Origin: Paraburkholderia sp. Tr-20389
Lineage (GTDB): Bacteria; Pseudomonadota; Gammaproteobacteria; Burkholderiales; Burkholderiaceae
Assembly: GCF_017104565.1 (NCBI RefSeq)
Contig: NZ_JAAGPD010000027.1
Coordinates: forward strand, 62,001-126,000
Length of the DNA stretch: 64,000 bases
Direction of reading: 5' to 3'
In this document: positions 36,686 to 47,626 of the stretch, piece after piece
How positions within the stretch are numbered: the first letter of the stretch is position 1
How the letters are laid out: each line of letters begins with the position of its first letter
The notes under the pieces: model-generated
Told to the model about the DNA's origin: nothing
Seen by the model: the letters and a program-made list of their open reading frames with translations, nothing else
Databases searched by the model: none
Translations under genes and position numbers: made by a program

Positions 36686-38623
36686 TTACTTCCGCGCGCC
36701 GCGCAGTTCCGTCACGATCTGTTGCAGGCGCTCCGGCACCGCGTCGACCGGTTCGAGCGGCTCGCCGACAGCCAGCGTCAACCGGCTCATCACGCCTTTC
36801 TGAATCGGTCGCGGAAAGCGTGCATCCTCGTTGCGCGACCAGAAACTGCCCCACAGGCCGCGCAACGCGACCGGCACGACGGGCACGGGCTTGCGCCGCA
36901 AGATTTCCGTCACTCCACGCCGGAACGGATTCATGTCGCCGGTTTTGGTGAGCTTGCCTTCGGGAAAAATGCAGACGAGGTCGCCGTCTTCGAGCGCTTT
37001 CGCGCAGGCGTCATAGGCACGCGCGAGCAATGCGGGATCTTCGTGCGCGGGAGCAATTGGAATCGCCTTGGCGTGTCTGAACAGCCATCCGACGAAGGGC
37101 GTGCGGAAAATCCGGTGATCCATCACGAAGCGGATCGGCCGCGGGCTTTCCGCCATGATGACGATGGCATCGACATAGCTCACGTGATTGCACACCAGTA
37201 CGGCCGCGCCTTCATCGGGGATGCGCTCCTCGTGAACGAGCCGGATCCGATAGAACGTGTGCACGAGCAGCCACGCGGCGAAGCGCAGCAGGAACTCGGG
37301 CACGAGCGAATAAATGTAGAGCGCGACGACCACGTTCAGCAGCGCCGTCACGAGGAACAGCCCCGGAATGCCGACGCCCGCCGACGTCAGCGCAACGGCC
37401 ATCAGCGACGACACGATCATGAACAGCGAATTGAGGATATTGTTCGCCGCGATGATCCGCGCGCGATGGCTCGGCTGGCTGCGGCTCTGGATCAGCGCGT
37501 AGAGCGGCACGCTGTAAAAGCCGCCGAACATCGCGAGCAGGAACAGATCGGCAAGCACGCGCCAATGCGCGGGCCGTGCCATGAATTCGGCCACCGTCAG
37601 CAGATGCCCGGCGGCAGGCAACGCGTGGCTCGCAAAGAACAGATCGATCGCGAACACGCTGATGCCGATCGAGCCGAGCGGCACGAGGCCGATTTCGATG
37701 CGCTTCTTCGACAGCCGCTCGCACAGCAGCGACCCCGTACCGATGCCGATCGAAAACGTCGCGAGCAACACGGTGACGACGTCGGGATTCGCGGACAGCA
37801 CGTCCTTCGCAAAGCGGAAGAACGACGACAGAAACGTCGCGCCGACGAACCACAACCAGGAAATGCCGAGCAGACTCAAAAAGACCGCCCGGTTCTGGCG
37901 TGCGAGTTTCAGGTTGCGCCAGGTTTCGCTGATCGGGTTCCAGTTGATGCGCAGATCGGGTTGAGACGGTGTCGACGGCGGCACGAAGCCCGACGCCATC
38001 CGCCCGATGACGGCGATCGCCACGCAGCCGAAAGCCAGAATGGCCGCGCCATGCGCGTCCGAGCCCGCCGCCGCGCCGCCCATGATCGTGCCCAGCAGGA
38101 TCGCGACGAAGGTGCCCATCTCGACCATGCCGTTGCCGCCGACCAGCTCCGATTGCTCCAGATGCTGCGGCAGATAGGCGTATTTGACGGGACCGAACAC
38201 CGTCGAATGAACGCCCATCAGGAAGGTGCACAGATACAGCAGCACCGCGTTGTGCAGCCAGAAGCCCGCGCCGCCCACCAGCATCACGGCGATCTCGAAG
38301 GTCTTCACGAAGCGCGTGAGCATCGCCTTGTCGTACTTGTCGGCAATCTGACCGGAGGTGGCCGAGAACAGGACGAACGGCAAAATGAAGATCGCGGATA
38401 TCAGAAAAGCTGCGGTATCCGCGTTGACGCCTGAGAAGCGCGCCGCCTGATACGTGACAAGCGACGTGAAGCCGATCTTGAACACGTTGTCGTTCATCGC
38501 GCCGAGAAACTGCGTCCAGAAGAACGGCGCGAAACGGCGCTCGCGCAACAGACGGAACTGCGAGCCGTGCTCGCGTGCGCTGCGCTTTGCGCGTTGGGCG
38601 GAGGACAACGGACGATCGCTCAT
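36686..38623 (-). CDS. Fused lysophospholipid transporter-acyltransferase
   Basis: This is a 645-aa protein. Residues 25-430 form an MFS transporter of the LplT type (RFAPFFWTQFLGAMNDNVFK near the start, then 12 membrane segments). The C-terminal 200 residues form a PlsC-type acyltransferase: VCNHVSYVDAIVIM holds HX4D and VCIFPEGKLTKTG the PEG motif. E. coli keeps LplT and Aas as separate genes; here flipping of lysophospholipid and its re-acylation are joined. There is no AMP-ligase domain, so it is shorter than a full LplT-Aas fusion. It follows the CBS gene. Confidence 0.9.
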   Translation of the reverse strand: MSDRPLSSAQRAKRSAREHGSQFRLLRERRFAPFFWTQFLGAMNDNVFKIGFTSLVTYQAARFSGVNADTAAFLISAIFILPFVLFSATSGQIADKYDKAMLTRFVKTFEIAVMLVGGAGFWLHNAVLLYLCTFLMGVHSTVFGPVKYAYLPQHLEQSELVGGNGMVEMGTFVAILLGTIMGGAAAGSDAHGAAILAFGCVAIAVIGRMASGFVPPSTPSQPDLRINWNPISETWRNLKLARQNRAVFLSLLGISWLWFVGATFLSSFFRFAKDVLSANPDVVTVLLATFSIGIGTGSLLCERLSKKRIEIGLVPLGSIGISVFAIDLFFASHALPAAGHLLTVAEFMARPAHWRVLADLFLLAMFGGFYSVPLYALIQSRSQPSHRARIIAANNILNSLFMIVSSLMAVALTSAGVGIPGLFLVTALLNVVVALYIYSLVPEFLLRFAAWLLVHTFYRIRLVHEERIPDEGAAVLVCNHVSYVDAIVIMAESPRPIRFVMDHRIFRTPFVGWLFRHAKAIPIAPAHEDPALLARAYDACAKALEDGDLVCIFPEGKLTKTGDMNPFRRGVTEILRRKPVPVVPVALRGLWGSFWSRNEDARFPRPIQKGVMSRLTLAVGEPLEPVDAVPERLQQIVTELRGARK

Positions 38624-38685
38624 GAAGTGCTTGACGGTGGGCAAGTTTCGCCCGGTTTCACGGCCGTTTTGCCGGAACGGCGGAC

Positions 38686-38714
38686 ACAAAAAAGCGCGCG
38701 GGACACGCGCGCTT
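38686..38714 (-). terminator. Terminator after CBS gene
   Basis: AAGCGCGCG and CGCGCGCTT arms pair, and the minus strand then has TTTTTTG. It separates the CBS gene from the transporter-acyltransferase gene. Confidence 0.65.
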
Positions 38715-38778
38715 CGAGGATGCTGCAGTCATGCGACAGCGGCATGTCGGCAGGCTTCGCGCCGACATCGTGCCGGGC

Positions 38779-39246
38779 TCAGCGCGACGGCTGCTCCTGT
38801 TGCGGCTCGTCTTCGGCGGGCCAGTCGCGGATGTACGCCTTCAGCATCCGGTTTTCGAAGCCCTGCTCTTCGACGACGGCCTTCGCGACGTCGTAGAACG
38901 AAATCACGCCCATCAGCTTGCGGCTTTCCATCACGGGCAGATAGCGCACGTGATGCTCCAGCATCATGCGCCGCACTTCGTTGACATCCGTTTCCGGCGT
39001 GCAGGTAAGCGGGTGGTCGTCCATGATCTTGCGGATCGTGGTGCTGCCGACACTGCCGCCATTGCGGCTCAGCACCATGATGATCTCGCGGAACGTCAGC
39101 ATGCCGACGAGGTCGCCGTACTCCATGACGACGAGCGAGCCGATATCGTGTTCGGCCATCGTCGTGACGGCTTCGTTGACTTCCGTATCGGGCGTGACCG
39201 TGAAAAGCGTATTGCCCTTGACCTTGAGAATGTCGCTGACGCGCAT
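38779..39246 (-). CDS. Two-CBS-domain protein
   Basis: This is a 155-aa protein consisting of two CBS motifs: VSDILKVKGNTLFTVTPDTE with IGSLVVMEYGDLVGMLTFRE, and IRKIMDDHPLTCTPETDVNE with VRYLPVMESRKLMGVISFYD. Such proteins bind adenine nucleotides as pairs and act as energy sensors; the partner is unknown. The start at 39246 begins the conserved part (MRVSDIL). The tail is acidic and glutamine-rich (DEPQQEQPSR). Confidence 0.9.
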   Translation of the reverse strand: MRVSDILKVKGNTLFTVTPDTEVNEAVTTMAEHDIGSLVVMEYGDLVGMLTFREIIMVLSRNGGSVGSTTIRKIMDDHPLTCTPETDVNEVRRMMLEHHVRYLPVMESRKLMGVISFYDVAKAVVEEQGFENRMLKAYIRDWPAEDEPQQEQPSR

Positions 39247-39647
39247 GATTCGTCTCCTGTCGACGGAAGTTGGCGTGACACCACGCACTCCCGCCCCATA
39301 CAAAATTGTCGACGGGAGTCAGCGCGTGGCGCCCTACCCCGGTCCCGTGCAACGTGGTTGCGGATGAAGCCTTCAGAAGCATGAAAAGGCATGACTGACT
39401 TTCGATCCTAGCGGAAAGGCCTGCAAAAAGGAAGCGGAGGCCCCCGCCGACAGCGCGCCAGCGAACGCCCGACGGGCCCCGCGCCCGGGGCTGTCAGCCG
39501 ATCCGGAAAGCGTGCCGCGCACCGCATCCGCGCATGTAAGGCACCCGACTGCACTTCGGGCGATAACCGAGTGGTTCGCTTGCGGCACGATGTTACGATG
39601 GCCTCCACGCTCACCTTTGCCGGGCTGTCGAGGCCTGGCCGCCCACG
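39247..39647. other. Divergent control region
   Basis: This 401-bp gap between the CBS gene and metY holds no convincing gene. It should contain promoters for both directions, but I see no clear -35/-10 pair and no riboswitch-like fold that I can name. Confidence 0.6.
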
Positions 39648-40985
39648 ATGTCCGCCAACCGTTTCGACACGCTCGCGCTGCATGCGGGTGCCGCCCCCGA
39701 TCCCGCGACGGGCGCGCGCGCGACGCCCATCTACCAGACCACCTCGTTCACGTTCCGTGATTCCGATCACGCTGCCGCGCTCTTCAACATGGAGCGCGCG
39801 GGCCACGTCTACTCGCGCATCTCGAATCCGACCGTCGCCGTATTCGAAGAGCGCGTCGCCGCACTCGAAAACGGCGCGGGCGCGATCGGCACGGCAAGCG
39901 GCCAGGCCGCGCTGCATCTGGCCATTGCGACGCTGATGGGCGCGGGCTCGCATATCGTCGCATCGAGTGCCCTCTATGGCGGGTCGCACAATCTGCTCAA
40001 CTACACGCTGCGGCGGTTCGGTATCGAGACGACCTTCGTCAAACCCGGCGACATCGACGCATGGCACGCGGCGCTGCGCCCGAACACGAAGCTGCTGTTC
40101 GGCGAGACGCTCGGCAATCCCGGCCTCGACGTGCTCGATATAGCGACGGTCGCGCAGATCGCACATGACCACCGCGTGCCGCTGCTCGTCGATTCGACGT
40201 TCACCACACCGTACCTGCTGAAGCCGTTCGACCACGGCGCCGACTTCGTCTATCACTCGGCGACCAAATTCCTCGGCGGCCACGGCACGACGATAGGCGG
40301 CGTGCTCGTCGACGGCGGCACGTTCGACTTCGAAGCGTCAGGGCGCTTTCCCGAATTCACCGAGCCCTACGAGGGCTTTCACGGCATGGTGTTCGCCGAG
40401 GAGAGCACGGTCGCGCCGTTCCTGCTGCGCGCCCGTCGCGAAGGACTGCGTGACTTTGGCGCGTGCCTGCATCCGCAAGCCGCGTGGCAGCTGCTTCAAG
40501 GCATCGAAACGCTGCCGCTGCGCATGGAGCGCCACGTCGCGAACACGCGCAAGGTGGTCGAATTCCTCGCCGCGCATGCCGCCGTCGAATCGGTCGCGTA
40601 CCCCGAGCTGCCGACGCACCCCGATCACGCGCTCGCCCAACGCCTGCTGCCGCGTGGCGCGGGCGCGGTGTTCAGCTTCAACCTGCGGGGCGACCGCGCC
40701 GCCGGCCGCGCGTTCATCGAGGCGCTGTCGCTGTTCTCGCATCTCGCGAATGTCGGCGATGCACGTTCGCTCGTCATTCACCCTGCATCGACGACGCACT
40801 TCCGCATGGATGCCGCCGCGCTTGCTGCGGCGGGCATAGCGGAAGGCACAATACGGCTGTCGATCGGACTCGAAGATCCTGACGACCTGATCGACGATCT
40901 CAAGCGCGCGCTCAAGACCGCGCAAAAATCCAGCGAGCGTTCCGCCCAATCACCCGCCGCGGCCCCGCGCAAGGAGTCGGCATGA
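39648..40985 (+). CDS. metY: O-acetylhomoserine sulfhydrylase-type enzyme
   Basis: This is a 445-aa PLP enzyme of the Cys/Met metabolism family. FDTLALHAGAAPDPATGARA and PIYQTTSFTFRDSDHAAALF start the fold; YSRISNPTVAVFEERVAALE and the PLP-lysine region FVYHSATKFLGGHGTTIGGV are diagnostic. The long insertion GRFPEFTEPYEGFHGMVFAE is typical of O-acetylhomoserine (thiol) lyase rather than cystathionine gamma-synthase. It makes homocysteine from O-acetylhomoserine and sulfide. The next gene overlaps its stop by ATGA. Confidence 0.9.
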   Translation: MSANRFDTLALHAGAAPDPATGARATPIYQTTSFTFRDSDHAAALFNMERAGHVYSRISNPTVAVFEERVAALENGAGAIGTASGQAALHLAIATLMGAGSHIVASSALYGGSHNLLNYTLRRFGIETTFVKPGDIDAWHAALRPNTKLLFGETLGNPGLDVLDIATVAQIAHDHRVPLLVDSTFTTPYLLKPFDHGADFVYHSATKFLGGHGTTIGGVLVDGGTFDFEASGRFPEFTEPYEGFHGMVFAEESTVAPFLLRARREGLRDFGACLHPQAAWQLLQGIETLPLRMERHVANTRKVVEFLAAHAAVESVAYPELPTHPDHALAQRLLPRGAGAVFSFNLRGDRAAGRAFIEALSLFSHLANVGDARSLVIHPASTTHFRMDAAALAAAGIAEGTIRLSIGLEDPDDLIDDLKRALKTAQKSSERSAQSPAAAPRKESA

Positions 40986-41827
40986 TCGTCGACGTCAACG
41001 GCAAATCCGCCTATGTCTACACGGGCGGCAAGGCGTTCGACGCCGCCTTGCCCACCGCCGTCTTCGTTCACGGCGCCGAGCACGATCACAGCGTGTGGGC
41101 ATTGCAGACACGCTACTTCGCGCACCACGGCTTCGGCGTGCTGGCCGTCGATCTGCCCGGCCATCATCGCAGCGCCGGCCCCGCGCTGAAAACGATCGGC
41201 GAGATGGCCGACTGGCTGGCCGCGTTGCTCGACGCCGTGGGCGTGTCGCGCGCATTCGTCGCCGGGCACAGCATGGGCTCACTCGTTGCGCTCGACTTCG
41301 CGGCCCGTTACCCGTTGCGCGCGACGCACCTTGCGCTCGTCGCGACAGCCGTGCCGATGGCCGTCTCCGACGCGCTGCTCGACGCCGCCCGCGAACGCGA
41401 GCCGGATGCGATTGCGATGGTCAACGCGTGGTCGCATTCGACCCTCGCCGCCAAGCCGTCCTGCCCTGCACCCGGCTTCTGGCTGCGCGGCATGAACGCG
41501 CGTCTGATGGAGCGCGTCTCGGCGACAGGCGAGCCGCTGCTCTTTCACACCGATTTCACCGCCTGCAACGCCTACACGGACGGTCTCGCGCGCGCCGCGC
41601 AAGTGACGTGCCCCACGCGTTTGCTGGTCGGCCAGCGCGACATGATGACGCCGCCGCGCGCAACCAGGGCACTCGCCGACACGCTGCGCGCTGCGAATGT
41701 GCCCGTCGATACCGTCACGCTCGACGCCGGCCATGCGCTGATGTCCGAGCAGCCCGACGACACGCTCGACGCGCTCTTTACATTCGCGACGGCACGCGCT
41801 GCCGGCCGTCCACAAGCAGCACATTAA
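40982..41827 (+). CDS. Alpha/beta hydrolase coupled to metY
   Basis: This is a 281-aa protein. PTAVFVHGAEHDHSVWALQT is the oxyanion loop, AGHSMGSLVALDFAARYPLR the nucleophile elbow (serine in GHSMGS), and VTLDAGHALMSEQP the histidine region. The first codon overlaps the metY stop codon (ATGA), so the two are translationally coupled, and a role next to homocysteine formation is possible. The substrate is unknown and there is no signal peptide. Confidence 0.88.
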   Translation: MIVDVNGKSAYVYTGGKAFDAALPTAVFVHGAEHDHSVWALQTRYFAHHGFGVLAVDLPGHHRSAGPALKTIGEMADWLAALLDAVGVSRAFVAGHSMGSLVALDFAARYPLRATHLALVATAVPMAVSDALLDAAREREPDAIAMVNAWSHSTLAAKPSCPAPGFWLRGMNARLMERVSATGEPLLFHTDFTACNAYTDGLARAAQVTCPTRLLVGQRDMMTPPRATRALADTLRAANVPVDTVTLDAGHALMSEQPDDTLDALFTFATARAAGRPQAAH

Positions 41828-41969
41828 CGGCCCGGAGCAACGCCCGCCATTGGCCGGATGGCCAGCTTGCACGCATCTGACGATAGCAGCAGAATGACTC
41901 CATACCTGTGCGGTTCGGGCGGCGCCACGGCGCTCCCGAACGTTCGGCAGGCGGGCAACGGAGGCGATC

Positions 41970-42293
41970 ATGAGCCATCAGACAACGCACGACGAACACT
42001 TCGCGAACTTCGCGCAGTTCTATCCGTACTATCTGACCGAGCATCGCAACACCGTGTCGCGGCGGCTGCATTTCATCGGATCGCTGGGTGTGATCGGTTT
42101 TGCCGCGATGGCGCTCGCGACGGGCGACTGGCTGTGGCTGCCGGCCGCCGTGGTGTGCGGCTACGGCTTTGCGTGGGTCGGCCATTTCTTCTTCGAGAAG
42201 AACCGGCCCGCAACCTTCCGGCATCCCATCTATAGCCTGATGGGCGACTGGGTGATGTTCAAGGACATCTGCACGGGGCGCATTTCGCTGTAG
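41970..42293 (+). CDS. Mpo1-like (DUF962) membrane protein
   Basis: This is a 107-aa protein. FYPYYLTEHRNTVSRRLHFI and HFFFEKNRPATFRHPIYSLM, then GDWVMFKDI, are the DUF962/Mpo1 blocks, with conserved histidines. Two membrane segments lie between them (VIGFAAMALATGDWLWLPAA, VVCGYGFAWVGHF). The yeast relative is a dioxygenase acting on 2-hydroxy fatty acids. The bacterial role is not known. It is complete and of normal length. Confidence 0.85.
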   Translation: MSHQTTHDEHFANFAQFYPYYLTEHRNTVSRRLHFIGSLGVIGFAAMALATGDWLWLPAAVVCGYGFAWVGHFFFEKNRPATFRHPIYSLMGDWVMFKDICTGRISL

Positions 42294-42326
42294 CGTCGCC
42301 GCCAGGCGTAAACGCTCAGGTCACGC

Positions 42327-44405
<2,079 letters not shown>

Positions 44406-44407
44406 CC

Positions 44408-44833
44408 ATGCCGCGCGACGCCGCCGCTTCGACCGGTCACCCGCAGGGCAACCGCGCCGCCGCATCGGGCGCGCTGCTTGCGCTCGTCGCACTGATCGCG
44501 CTGTGCGTCGCGTGGGAGTGGTGGCTCGCGCCGTTGCGCACGGGCGGCTCGCTGCTCGTGCTCAAGGCCGCACCGTTGCTGCTCGCGCTGCCGGGCGTGT
44601 GGCGCAAACGGCTTTACACACTGCAATGGGCGTCGATGCTGAGCCTGCTGTATCTGATGGAAGGCATCGTGCGCGGCATGTCCGATCGCGGCCTGAGTGC
44701 GCGGCTCGGCTGGTGCGAGGCACTGCTCGCCGCCGCGTTTTTCGTCTGCGCGCTCGCTTATGTCGCACCGTTCAAGCGTGCGGCCAAACGCCGTGCAGGC
44801 GGTGAAAGCGGGCCGGCAGGCGGTCCCGTCTGA
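44408..44833 (+). CDS. DUF2069 membrane protein
   Basis: This is a 141-aa protein with four membrane segments (GALLALVALIALCVAWEWWL, LLVLKAAPLLLALPGVWR, ASMLSLLYLMEGIVRGMSD, ALLAAAFFVCALAYVAPFKR). The LKAAPLLLALPGV...YTLQWASMLSLLYLMEG pattern is DUF2069. In related bacteria it also follows wrbA. It starts 2 bases after the wrbA stop, so coupling is likely. Its function is unknown. Confidence 0.88.
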   Translation: MPRDAAASTGHPQGNRAAASGALLALVALIALCVAWEWWLAPLRTGGSLLVLKAAPLLLALPGVWRKRLYTLQWASMLSLLYLMEGIVRGMSDRGLSARLGWCEALLAAAFFVCALAYVAPFKRAAKRRAGGESGPAGGPV

Positions 44834-44944
44834 TCGTCCGGCGCGGAGGCGGCCCCAGCCAGGTCTCCCCGCGCGTCATCGCAGCTAATGCAAGCCTCGC
44901 CTCACGCAAGAGCCGCACACGTTCCACCGCACTGACCGACCAAC

Positions 44945-46372
44945 ATGAATTCCGTTGCTCCATCGTCCTTCATCGCGGCATGCGCCAAAGCCATCGGCGC
45001 TGCGCACGTCCTCGCCGATCCGCACGACACCGCCCCTTACCTGACCGACTGGCGCCGCCGCTATACGGGTAGCGCGTGCGCGGTGCTGTGTCCGTCGACC
45101 GCCGAAGAAGTCGCCACGCTCGTGCGCCTCGCCAATGAACGCCGCATCGCACTCGTGCCTCAAGGCGGCAACACGGGCCTCGCGGGCGGCGCCACGCCGG
45201 ATGCGAGCGGCGCACAAGCCGTGCTGAGTCTCAGGCGCCTGAACCGCGTGCGCGACGTCGATCCGCACAACAACACGATCACCGTCGAAGCGGGCGTCGT
45301 GCTGGCCGACGTGCAGGCACGCGCCGAAGCGGCGGAACGCCTGTTCCCGCTGAGCCTCGCGGCGGAAGGCAGTTGCACGATCGGCGGCAATCTGTCGACG
45401 AACGCGGGCGGCACGGGCGTGCTGCGCTATGGCAACACGCGCGAACTGTGTCTCGGGCTCGAAGTCGTGACGCCGCAAGGCGAGTTGTGGGACGGGCTGC
45501 GCGGACTGCGCAAGGACAATACCGGCTACGATCTGCGCGACCTCTTCATCGGCGCGGAAGGCACGCTCGGCATCATCACGGCCGCTGTCATGAAGCTGCA
45601 TCCGCAGCCGGCCGCGCAGGTGACGGCGCTCGCCGCGCTGCCGTCGCCGCATGCCGCGCTGGATTTCCTGTCTCTCGCACAACGTCACGCCGGACCACTG
45701 CTGACGGGCTTCGAACTGATGTCCGATTTCTGCCTGCGGCTCGTGAACCGCCATTTCCCGCAAATGCGCTATCCGTTCGCCGAGCCGCACGCGCAGATCG
45801 TGCTGCTCGAACTGTCGGATAGCGAAAACGAGGAACATGCGCGCGCCCTCTTCGAACGGTTGATGGAAACGGCGCTCGAAAATGGCCTCGTCGAGGATGC
45901 CGTGGTCGCGGAAAATCTCGCGCAATCGCAGGCGTTCTGGGATCTGCGCGAACACATTCCGCTCGCGCAGGCCGAGGAAGGGTTGAACATCAAACACGAT
46001 ATCGCTGTGCCGATTTCGCGCATCGGCCACTTCATCGAGGAAACGGACGCGTCGATCTCGGCGGCCGTGCCGGGCGCGCGCATGGTCACGTTCGGCCATC
46101 TCGGCGACGGCAATCTGCATTACAACGTGCAGGCACCCGAAGGCGTCGATGCGAAGCAGTTTCTCGCTCAGTACCAGAGTGCGATGAATCAGATCGTCTA
46201 CGACAGCGTCCATCGGCATCGCGGCAGCATCAGCGCGGAACACGGACTCGGTCAGTTGAAGATCGACGAAGCGGCGCACTATAAGTCGGACGTCGAAGTG
46301 CGTCTGATGAAGACGCTGAAAGCCGCGTTCGATCCGCTGAACCTGATGAATCCCGGCAAGGTGCTACGCTAA
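44945..46372 (+). CDS. FAD-linked 2-hydroxyacid dehydrogenase
   Basis: This is a 475-aa protein of the FAD-binding (PCMH) type. The FAD site is RIALVPQGGNTGLAGGATPD with AVLSLRRLNRVRDVD, then SLAAEGSCTIGGNLSTNAGG. The C-terminal FAD-oxidase domain has MVTFGHLGDGNLHYNVQAPE and SAEHGLGQLK. It is close to D-2-hydroxyglutarate and D-lactate dehydrogenases; I cannot decide between them. A metallophosphoesterase gene follows after 27 bp. Confidence 0.9.
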   Translation: MNSVAPSSFIAACAKAIGAAHVLADPHDTAPYLTDWRRRYTGSACAVLCPSTAEEVATLVRLANERRIALVPQGGNTGLAGGATPDASGAQAVLSLRRLNRVRDVDPHNNTITVEAGVVLADVQARAEAAERLFPLSLAAEGSCTIGGNLSTNAGGTGVLRYGNTRELCLGLEVVTPQGELWDGLRGLRKDNTGYDLRDLFIGAEGTLGIITAAVMKLHPQPAAQVTALAALPSPHAALDFLSLAQRHAGPLLTGFELMSDFCLRLVNRHFPQMRYPFAEPHAQIVLLELSDSENEEHARALFERLMETALENGLVEDAVVAENLAQSQAFWDLREHIPLAQAEEGLNIKHDIAVPISRIGHFIEETDASISAAVPGARMVTFGHLGDGNLHYNVQAPEGVDAKQFLAQYQSAMNQIVYDSVHRHRGSISAEHGLGQLKIDEAAHYKSDVEVRLMKTLKAAFDPLNLMNPGKVLR

Positions 46373-46399
46373 GAGCATGAGAATCTGCGAGAGGCGTTC

Positions 46400-47254
46400 A
46401 TGAAAATTCGCGTGCTGTCCGATCTGCATCTGGAAAACGACGCGCCGGAAATCATCCCGCATGCGGACGCCGATCTCGTCGTGCTGGCAGGCGACATCCA
46501 CAATCACGCAGAAGGATTGCGCTGGGCAGCCGAAACGTTCGACGGCGCGGTCCCCGTCGTCTATGTGCCCGGCAATCACGAGTATTACGACGGTGAGTTC
46601 GGCGCACTGGAAGCCGCGATGCAGGATGCCGCCACGAGCATCGACAACGTGCACTACCTGAACAACGCGGCGCTCGTCGATCCACGCGGACAGTGGCGCG
46701 TGCTCGGCACGACGCTGTGGACCGACTTCGATCTGTACGGCACGGATGAGGAGACGCGGGCGACGTCGATCGCCGCTGCCGAGCGTGCGATGCTCGACTA
46801 CCGCGGGCTGATTCAGGTGACGTGGACGGCGGGCAACGATGCGAACCGTGCGGGCGGGTCAGGCGGATTGCAGGACGGATTGCCGGACAACACGCCGCGC
46901 AATCTGACTCCCGCCGATACGCTTGCGATGCATCGCCATGCGCGTGCGTGGCTCGAAGGCGAACTGGCGAAACCGTTCACGGGAAAGACGATCGTCGTCA
47001 CGCATCACGCGCCCCATCGGCGCAGTCTCGCCGAGCGTTACGCGGATGACCCTGTGTCGTCGGGCTTCGTCAATCATTTGCCGTCGCTGGTGCGCGAGCC
47101 CGTGGCACTGTGGGTGCACGGCCATACGCACACGGCATTCGATTACGTGGAAAACGGCACGCGTGTGGTATGCAACCCGCGTGGTTACCTTGACCGGCGC
47201 ACGCGCGCGCTCGAGAACGCGGTGTTCGCGTGGGACAAAGTGGTCGAAATCTGA
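46400..47254 (+). CDS. Metallophosphoesterase
   Basis: This is a 284-aa protein of the calcineurin-like family. The metal-binding motifs are complete and in order: SDLHLEN, VLAGDIHNHAEG, YVPGNHEYYDGEFGA, VVTHHAPHRRSLAERY and LWVHGHTHTAFDYV. The substrate could be a nucleotide, a protein phosphate or a phosphodiester. It probably forms one transcript with the dehydrogenase gene. Confidence 0.9.
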   Translation: MKIRVLSDLHLENDAPEIIPHADADLVVLAGDIHNHAEGLRWAAETFDGAVPVVYVPGNHEYYDGEFGALEAAMQDAATSIDNVHYLNNAALVDPRGQWRVLGTTLWTDFDLYGTDEETRATSIAAAERAMLDYRGLIQVTWTAGNDANRAGGSGGLQDGLPDNTPRNLTPADTLAMHRHARAWLEGELAKPFTGKTIVVTHHAPHRRSLAERYADDPVSSGFVNHLPSLVREPVALWVHGHTHTAFDYVENGTRVVCNPRGYLDRRTRALENAVFAWDKVVEI

Positions 47255-47296
47255 CGCAGCTTCTGACGCAGCCGAAGCCTGCGGATCAGACCACCC

Positions 47297-47458
47297 TCAC
47301 ATTCCGCCGATATCGCGCGAGCGGCGCACCGGCCGCTCGATGCGCACGGGCACCAGCCGCGGCTGCGGCCGCAAACGCCGCAGCAGATCACGCGACGCGG
47401 CAATTCCAATCAGTCCGACCATGACGGCGACGCCGATCATCAGCAGATGCGTATCCAT
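47297..47458 (-). CDS. 53-aa small membrane protein
   Basis: This begins MDTHLLMIGVAVMVGLIGIA, a single N-terminal membrane helix, and ends in a basic, arginine-rich tail (RRLRPQPRLVPVRIERPVRR). The ATG at 47458 has AGAGGA 6 bases before it; the longer frame to 47560 lacks this. It is convergent with the metallophosphoesterase gene. I know no name for it. Proteins of this shape often assist larger membrane proteins. Confidence 0.55.
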   Translation of the reverse strand: MDTHLLMIGVAVMVGLIGIAASRDLLRRLRPQPRLVPVRIERPVRRSRDIGGM

Positions 47459-47626
47459 GTTGTCCTCTTCGATTCCAGATGTGCTTGCGTGCCGAAATAG
47501 CCGGCCTTGATGAAACGTTAGCAAACCCGATGCCGCGAGGGAAGTAAGCAAGTGTTGCAATGCGACAGCCGGATGTAACAGTCCGTCAAGGCTGTTCCAC
47601 GGACATTGCGCCGTCGGATGCGAATT

